Source: Gorsachius magnificus
Lineage: Eukaryota; Chordata; Aves; Pelecaniformes; Ardeidae
Reading direction: 5' to 3'
DNA: 64,000 nucleotides
NCBI GenBank assembly: GCA_034008185.1
Contig: CM067086.1
Coordinates: 67,812,286-67,876,285, forward strand
Position 1 is the stretch's first letter, and every line of letters begins with the position of its first letter. Below, piece after piece: positions 56,995-64,000 of this stretch. Position numbers and translations under genes: made by a program. The notes under the pieces were generated by a model. The model saw only the letters and a program-made list of their open reading frames with translations. It did no database searches and was not told where the DNA came from.

Positions 56995-59900
56995 AATTAA
57001 TATTTCTAACGACCTGCGATGCACAACTCACGCTCAGCAAAGATGCAGAATCACCTCCTGATATTTTCTCTTTCCTTGCAATAAATTTGCCATCGAGTTT
57101 TCTCCACGACGTCTGTCCCCTCCTCCCGCCTCTGCCTTTTTTTAGGCTGTTGGATAACTAGGAAGGAGATAAAAGCAGATTTATCTGTTGAGAGTGGAAG
57201 CGCAAACAAAAAATGCCAGCTGAGCCATGGGGAGAGTTAAAGCAACACTGACAGCTCCCTCACCCTGTCTCACAGGAACACATTAAACTTTAACAAGTAA
57301 ACGAAACTAAGTTTTTGAAATGGAGTTAAAATTGCAAAAGGAACGTTTCCTTGCTCTGTGTTTGTTTTGATCTCTGCTCGGTTGAAAATCCATCCCGGGT
57401 GAGGGTGTCCCGGCGGTCCTTGGGCGTGTGCCAGCCCCATGCTGGTGCCCGGCCCCCCAGCTCCCACGGCGTGTTGCTGGTGTGTGGGTGAAACCTGGAT
57501 TAAACAATTCAGCCCTGGATAGGAACCTGGAAAACTCTGATACAGCCTTGGCATCCCAATTTAGCAGGGTTTTTGGTCTGAGAAGAGCATCCTCCATCAG
57601 CCACTTGCCCCCCCCCCCCCGTGTCGCTCCGAGCGGAGGTGGTGCAGGTTGAAGCTCATTTTAGAAAATTGCACAGTTTCAGGGCTTTTTTTTTGCTTCA
57701 GTGTCTGGGGCTGACACCTCACCTGAGAAAAAATGCTCAAAGCATATTTTCATGACAGCACTGCTGGGAGGATTTCTGCCGTAAGGTGGGATCCACCTTT
57801 CCTCTTTTCCTTTCTTCCAGCAGTTTTTCTCTCTCTCTCAAGCTTGGAGTCCTGCCTCAATATGATTATCTCCCTGGGTCCAAATATTTTGGTGAAGCTT
57901 TGTGAACCGGAAGCACACGTGTGGCAGGAGCAGGGGGGGACCCCATTTCCTCGGGGGGGTAGCGATGCCCATCGGGGCCACCGAGCCGCTTACCTCTGCT
58001 TTTAATATCTCACCACCATTAAGGCAACCCTGCCCCTACAGGTCTTTCGGCAGGGACCACAAGGTGATAATTAGCTCAAAATGCTTCTGCCAGGGTTTTA
58101 ACAGCTCCGACACATTTCTCTCTATCCTGCCATAAATACCCAAAATGGGAAACGTGTTTGGGCTGGCGGCACAGCTGCTGTCAGTGACATCGGTGACGTG
58201 GGCGATGAGCCCGCTGTGCCTACACAAGGTAACTCCTGCAGCCAGGGAGCGTAGAGCATCTCCTCGGATGGCAGCTCACAGGCGTGCCTTTTCCTAAGGG
58301 TTTTGGGCCTTTTTTGAAGGGTTTTTGAATTCATTTAATCCTGTGGACATGTGGGAAGGGGGCTCCTGGAGGAGGCAGGAGATGACGTGGACATCAACAG
58401 ACCTACCAAAGAGCTTACGCTGCTCAGCACAGTGGGGAAAGACAGTCTGGAACCCCCCAGAAGAACTCGCCACCTACTCCACAGGCGTTTCTTGCTTTGG
58501 CTGAAGATTTTGGGCAAAAGCCTTTCTGGGAAGAGTGAGTGCAGCTGAGTGGATGCCATTGCTGCTCCGCAGCAGCCATTGCCCAACCCGCGCCTGTTGG
58601 TGCGTTAAGCTTAGCCCCCTGAGCTGCTCGGAAAAGCCACAGGTGCTTTAATAAATAAATCAGGACTAGCTCTACGGATCCACCCAACTGCATCAAGCTA
58701 TACATTGGGGTGGGATTTTTAAATGCACCCCTTTGAAAAAGCAAAATGCGAGTCCCTGCACGGCTGCTGCTGCCCAAACATCCTTGTGGGTGTGCAGGGA
58801 AGGATGGACAGTTGGATACTTTTATTGCAACCACTTTGTTATTAACTCTAAAGATAGATTTTTAGAGGTGTGGTTTTTTTTTGTGAGTGACCTGTGGTCC
58901 TGTTGATGCCCTCCTCTTCAGTCTTATTTGTCCCACCCTCGTGTTTCCCATTCCCCGGGTCAGCGTGAGGGAAGGTGGAGCTGCAGCCGCCCCGATGCTC
59001 AATCTGAATGGCTCCGAGTCACCGCCTTCCTCCTCCATGTGAGAGACTTCTCCACACTTGAGCTCCCCAAGAGCAAGCCCCTTCTTCCAAATTTAAGAGA
59101 GATTTGAAGCTTTTAATCCGTGTTGTTGGTAAATGCTTCCCCCCTGGCGGAGTGGTGCAGAGCACGGCTTGTCACTCCCATGGGTGCTTTGCAATTGCTG
59201 CTTGGTAGCGATGATGTGGAAGAAAGAAGCCGTGATTTTAACTTCAGCTGATGGAGAGCAGAGAGCCTGGGGGTGCCGAGGGATTTGGGAGATGTAGATG
59301 CGTCCTGGGGATGCCGCCCATGGGATTTAGTGGCCAAACTCCTCCTCTCTGCATTGAGCCTGGCTGCAAATGTGGGATCTGAGAGATGGGTTGGGCTTGA
59401 TCAATGAAAAATAAAAAACCATGGAGGATGGATGTGGCGGCAAAGTGGATGTGGAGTCACTGTATCCCTGTGTGAACTGATCACCATGATGCTCCCAGGC
59501 ATGTGACACAGCTAAATCCTGCTCTGAGCTAGAGGAGAGAGAAGGATTTGTCCCCCAAGGACAGGGGAAACTGCAGAAATCCAGGTGTCCTGCCTCCTTA
59601 TGTCCCCCTGGGGCAGGGAAGGGGCTTGGGGTTTTAGGGGTGCTTTTAGGGTAACCCAAGGACCTGCCAGAAATGGGAAAACAAATGGTCTATAAAATAA
59701 ATGCACCGTCTGAATGCACTGTTGCAATTCCATCAAGTGCTCTGAACCCAAGTCTGTCCGTCCTCTTTGGCTGCGTTGCTTTACGTGATTTTTTTGCCAG
59801 TTGCTTCGGAGGTGAGGGAGCGCTGCCTGCGTGCTGTGTTCCTGAATGAGCTTTGGGGAGGAGGTGACGTCTCAGGGTGCCTCTGGCTGCGGTTTTTCAA

Positions 59901-62484
59901 TTTTGGCCTCATTCCTCAGAGGCGTGAAAGCCTCCGGAGGAAGATGCTATGTGAGTGGGAGGTTTGTTGTGCCATTTCTGGTCCTCCAACAGGGGCTGCT
60001 TAGGGACCACAGTGCTCGGTGTTGAAGAAGAAGGTAGCTTCTGGGTGGTGAAGGCTTGGCTACGTCTTTTTATGTCCCAGCGCTACGCAGGTGTAATGAG
60101 ACCACTCATTTTCGGATGCTGCTTTCCAGCTCCTTGACTTGTTAGCTTTTGTCAATCACACGTATATTCATCTCCTTGGCTGAAATACAATATTAAAGAG
60201 AGGTAACATTTCGCTCTAGAAGATGAAAATATGTTTAATTAATGTCAATTAATTGAAATTGAAAGGGAATTCTAATAGAGCTGGGTCAGGAGGAGGCACT
60301 GAGCTGCTCAGGGAGATTTGCAAGGGACCCATGGGGCTGTGATGGGTTGCAGGTGGGCTGTGCCTGGGATGAAAGCCGGTGCCTTCTTGGCCCAGGCAGG
60401 ATGTGGTCGACTCCGCGGGTGCCTCTGGCTGGTGCCTCTGGGCTGCCATGGGGGTCTGGATTTCAGAGGTGAGGATGTCAGTAGATGGAGCTGTTTATTA
60501 ATGTTTCCCAGTGATTTACGGTGCAGAAGGATGCTTCGGTGCTGTGTGGAGGCTGCAGGCGTTTATGGCCTTTGGGAAGGGTCCCTGTCCCATCCCTGTT
60601 TCACTGGGCTGCGTGGGGCCACTGGGAGCATGGGGTAAAGGCTGCGCCTCCCTGCCCAGCTTCCCAGGAAAGCAGATTATTTGCCTCTGTTGTGACGGCT
60701 GGGTGGGTGGCCAAGAGCAGGACCTTCCCCGTGGTGACATCTGAGATGGACACCACAGTTGGATGTCCCAGAGATGTGCCATAGGGATGGCCATGGCATC
60801 AACCCTCCAGTGGGACCACAGTTAAAACCAAGCAGCTCTGTGCAGTACCCGGTGCTTCATCCTACTGAAGACTGTGGGTCCCCACACCGTGGCAGGAGGT
60901 GGCATGGCATGATGGCTGTGCAGTGTGGTGGGATGAAGATGGAGTAAATTCAAGCAAAATGCCACCTCTCTCTTGCCCCTTGGAGGCCTGTGGCCACTGT
61001 AATACTCATTTTTTCCCCAGTAACTAGTGGAGATGGAGGCTGTCCTCCTCCCTGCTGCCAGGTCACCCATCAGGATGCCACGCCAAATCCAAACACTTGT
61101 CCAAAGTGTGCTGCTCCATGCACCCATGCTCTTCCCTTAAATACCCTCCAGCATGGGTAACTGGTCCATGCACGTGCTATTTCCAGTCCTGTCCTTTTTC
61201 TGCCAGCTCTCACTTTTCTAGTGTTCTAGTGCAGCTTTTAGGGCAAACCTTTGTCTGGAGTTCAATGGGATGATGAGATTTAAGTGCTTAAGGGAGAAAT
61301 CTGCTTGACTTCAAGGGTATAGCATGAAGATGTGAAACCAGTGGTGCTGGTTCAGACCATGCATCTCGCCCAGCATCTTGCTCTCATGGCAGCTGAACAC
61401 AGACAACTAGGGGAAGCGAAGAAGAGCATCCCCATGTCTGCTTCATCTGCAACTGGTCTCTGGGCCAGGGGCCCTCGTTCAAGGTCATCCTCAGTGGTAC
61501 AGACACGGGACGCCCCAAGGTTGGACACGTCCGACGGCAGCAGAGCCTCATTCCTCACATCCTCCAGCCAGATCTGTGCTCTCCTCTGTGCAGGCGTCTG
61601 GGAAATTATCCCCGGCTGCCACAGCACTAATTTTAATTTTAAAGAAATGAGCCATGAACTGTGGAAAATAATAATTTTCAATATGAACACCTGAGAGGCT
61701 GCTGTGGATATCTGCCAATATATTAATTTTATCTTAAATTCTAACAGGCTGAAAATCCACTTAGCAGTAGCATAGAGAAGAAATATGTTGAGATACGAGT
61801 AAGGCAGCTGGGAAAAAACAGAGGAAAACCCATTCTAGTAGGGCGGAAAGAAGGTACCCCTCCCGTCCTCCTGCCTTCAGCGAGGGCTTGGGGAGAGAAC
61901 TCATTTCTTCTGTGAAAAAGGCAGAAAGTTGGGAAACTGTGAGAGGGAAACCTTAGATGATAAAAAAAAAAAAAAAATCAGGCAAAATGAAGAGAAAGAA
62001 TTCGTCTTTTACTTTTGCGTGATCAGATATTTTACTATCTGCAGGCTGGCACAGCACTTAATTTTTGCTTATTTTTAAGCGCTTGAATGTTTGGCTTTGA
62101 ATATTAATGAACTTTGGCCCTGGCCAAGGAAACCTTAACAGTGCCTTGAATTTAAACATATAAAATATGCCATGGGAACTGCAGAGCCTAAGGGTGACCT
62201 TCTGAGACCGCTGGCACCGTGCTGGTGGTGAGGGGTAACACCACCACAGAGAGACCTTTGCGTGATGCTATAAAGTTGCCTTTAGAGTCTGAAGAAGTAT
62301 ACTTCGTGTTAAGAATTTTATATTAATTCATGACTTACGCATCTGCCCGATGTTATAATCCAACATATTGTCATATGGATTAGCTAATTCTCATGGCCGA
62401 GTCGCTCCACGCTGGGTCAGAGGCTCTCCGGTGTGATGTGCTGGTGGTGGGGGACCCAGTCTGGTGCCTGTTCTGCAGCCAGAA
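56995..62484. other. Gene-desert block
   Basis: No gene is supported. Short homopolymers include C-run 57609-57619 and A15 near 61963-61977. AT-rich segments near 61600-61760 and 62030-62380 might be regulatory. Open frames are short and unlike known proteins. Confidence 0.5.
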
Positions 62485-63106
62485 AGGGCAGCTGGCTATG
62501 AGCCAGCAGTGTGCCCAGGTGGCCAAGAAGGCCAACGGCATCCTGGCTTGTATCAGGAGTGGTGTGGCCAGCAGGAGCAGGGCAGTGACCGTGCCCCTGT
62601 ACTTGGTGCTGGTGAGGCCGCACCTTGAACACTGTGTTCAGTTTTGGGCCCCTCACTACAAGAAAGATGTTGCGTTGCTGGAACATGTCCAGAGGAGAGC
62701 AACCAAGCTGGTGAGGGGTCTGGAGCACAAGGCTTACGAGGAAGGGGGGGGGGGGAGCCTGGGCAGGGAGGCTCGGGGAGACCTGAGGCTGGGGGGGGGG
62801 CCGGGGCTGGGGGGGTCGGGCTCTGCTCCCAGGGAACGGGCGATGGGACGAGGGGAAACGGCCTCAAGTTGTGCCAGGGCAGGTTTAGGTTGGATATTAG
62901 GGAAAATTTCTTCATAGAAAGGGCTGTCAGGCACTGGAATGGGCTGCCCAGGGAAGGGGTCGAGTCCCCATCCCTGGAGGTATTTAAAAGAAGGGCAGAT
63001 GAGGTGCTTAGGGACAGGGTTTAGTGGTGGGATGGCAGGGTTAGGTTAAAGGTTGGACTCTATGATCTTAAAGGGCTTTTCCAACCAAAGTGATTCTATG
63101 ATTCTA
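62485..63106 (+). mobile_element. CR1 LINE, about 0.6 kb
   Basis: From ggctatgagccagcagtgtg, through ttgtatcaggagtggtgtgg and cactacaagaaagatgttgc, a G-run-corrupted segment (62745-62815), to the 3' end gtgattctatgattcta. It encodes remnants of the ORF2 C-terminal region ([19 protein letters not shown]). Confidence 0.93.
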
Positions 63107-64000
63107 ATGGCACCTTAAGGCAAAGGAGCTTTCCCAGTTTAGAGGCATGCATGGATTATTTTGGGGTTCTCTTTTCCAGCCAAAACATTGGAGAGCCCTT
63201 TAGAACCACAGGTTTACTTTTGCTGGGAAGTGTCGTGACTGCGGTGCAGGGGGAGAGATGGGTGCTCCAGAATACACATGAAGGGACCGAATTAATTTTC
63301 TTGGAAATGGCATTTTTTTTGCCATTTTGCCTGTGGCATGCTGGCTGTCCTGCAGTTGGTCGTGGTAGCAAGCTGTGGGGCTGCAATGGCTGCGCTGGTG
63401 TGTGCGTGCATCTATGAGTCTCTTTTTGTACGCCGCTGGGCATGACTGGATGAAGAACTGACATCTTGTTTCCATCACCTGAGTATTCAAAGACCCCATG
63501 GAAAATGATGAAGTGGTTTCACTGAGTCACATCAGTGCAAGTGTCATTCCAGTGGCCCCATGGACCGGCTGGTCCCCAAAGAGATGGCTCTAAATACGTG
63601 GCAGTTGTGCAGTGCGCATTGCAGGATGAACTCTTGGGAAATGTTAGATGACATGTGTCCTGCTGCATTCAGCAGGTTATGGAGCAGGTATTAACATTTC
63701 AGCAAACTGAGGAATTATTTCTAACAGGAATCCCTCCTACCATGGGCGTGGGGTGCCTGTGTAGGGCCCCCATTCCTGCACACTCAGTGTTTTTGCCCAG
63801 TGAGCATCGCAGCTGCGTTGCAGAGGCTGTGAGCACTGGGCTGGTCATCGCAAGGGGTTTTTTGGGTGCTCCTCCAAGCCAAGAGGGTCCCACCACAACA
63901 CCTTCCACCCCGCGTCTTTACCCAGCTGGTGTGGACCCCATGGTCCAGCAGGCACGGAGTGGTGGGGTCGGCTTCTCCTGCTCTGAGCAGGGATGGAGAG
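63107..64000. other. Intergenic DNA to the window end
   Basis: Nothing recognised beyond low-complexity T/C patches. Confidence 0.5.

Overview
This is nuclear DNA from a bird. The window holds about twenty CR1 retrotransposon copies whose 3' ends carry the avian ATTCTATG tandem, two LTRs of a type familiar from bird genomes, short introns, and a gene order matching human 14q21.3: DNAAF2, MGAT2, LRR1, 7SL RNA, RPS29, each in the expected relative orientation. The species cannot be named from the sequence.

Layout. 1-8.5 kb: the last two coding exons of DNAAF2 (+), with CR1 pieces in both introns; exon 1 lies to the left of the window. 10.5-12.0 kb: intronless MGAT2 (-), tail to tail with DNAAF2. 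12.1-18.5 kb: a decayed AT-rich minisatellite split by a CR1 copy, a long CR1, and otherwise unremarkable DNA. 18.5-27.5 kb: LRR1 (-), four exons. 27.7-28.4 kb: a G-rich minisatellite beside the LRR1 promoter. 30.06-30.36 kb: a full-length 7SL (SRP) RNA gene (-), diverging from RPS29 (+, 30.55-31.1 kb) across about 190 bp. 31.1-64 kb: no credible gene. It contains CR1 copies, two LTRs, two large simple repeats and AT-rich blocks that may be conserved regulatory DNA. By synteny this is the start of the gene desert toward MDGA2.

The genes do not form one pathway. They are conserved housekeeping or cell-biology genes: dynein-arm assembly (DNAAF2), N-glycan branching (MGAT2), CUL2 ubiquitin-ligase substrate recognition (LRR1), protein targeting (7SL) and the ribosome (RPS29). 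The 7SL/RPS29 pair is the most interesting: a Pol III and a Pol II gene appear to share one compact divergent promoter, in the arrangement I recall for human RN7SL1/RPS29.

A recurring oddity is that three of the four protein genes carry frame-breaking short deletions at otherwise well conserved sites. RPS29 lacks 1 nt, MGAT2 lacks 1 nt and has GTG where the initiator ATG should be, and LRR1 lacks 8 nt in exon 2, 1 nt at the end of exon 3 and part of its N-terminus. RPS29 is indispensable, so consensus errors in GC-rich DNA are the simplest explanation. Real lesions, mainly in LRR1, are not excluded.
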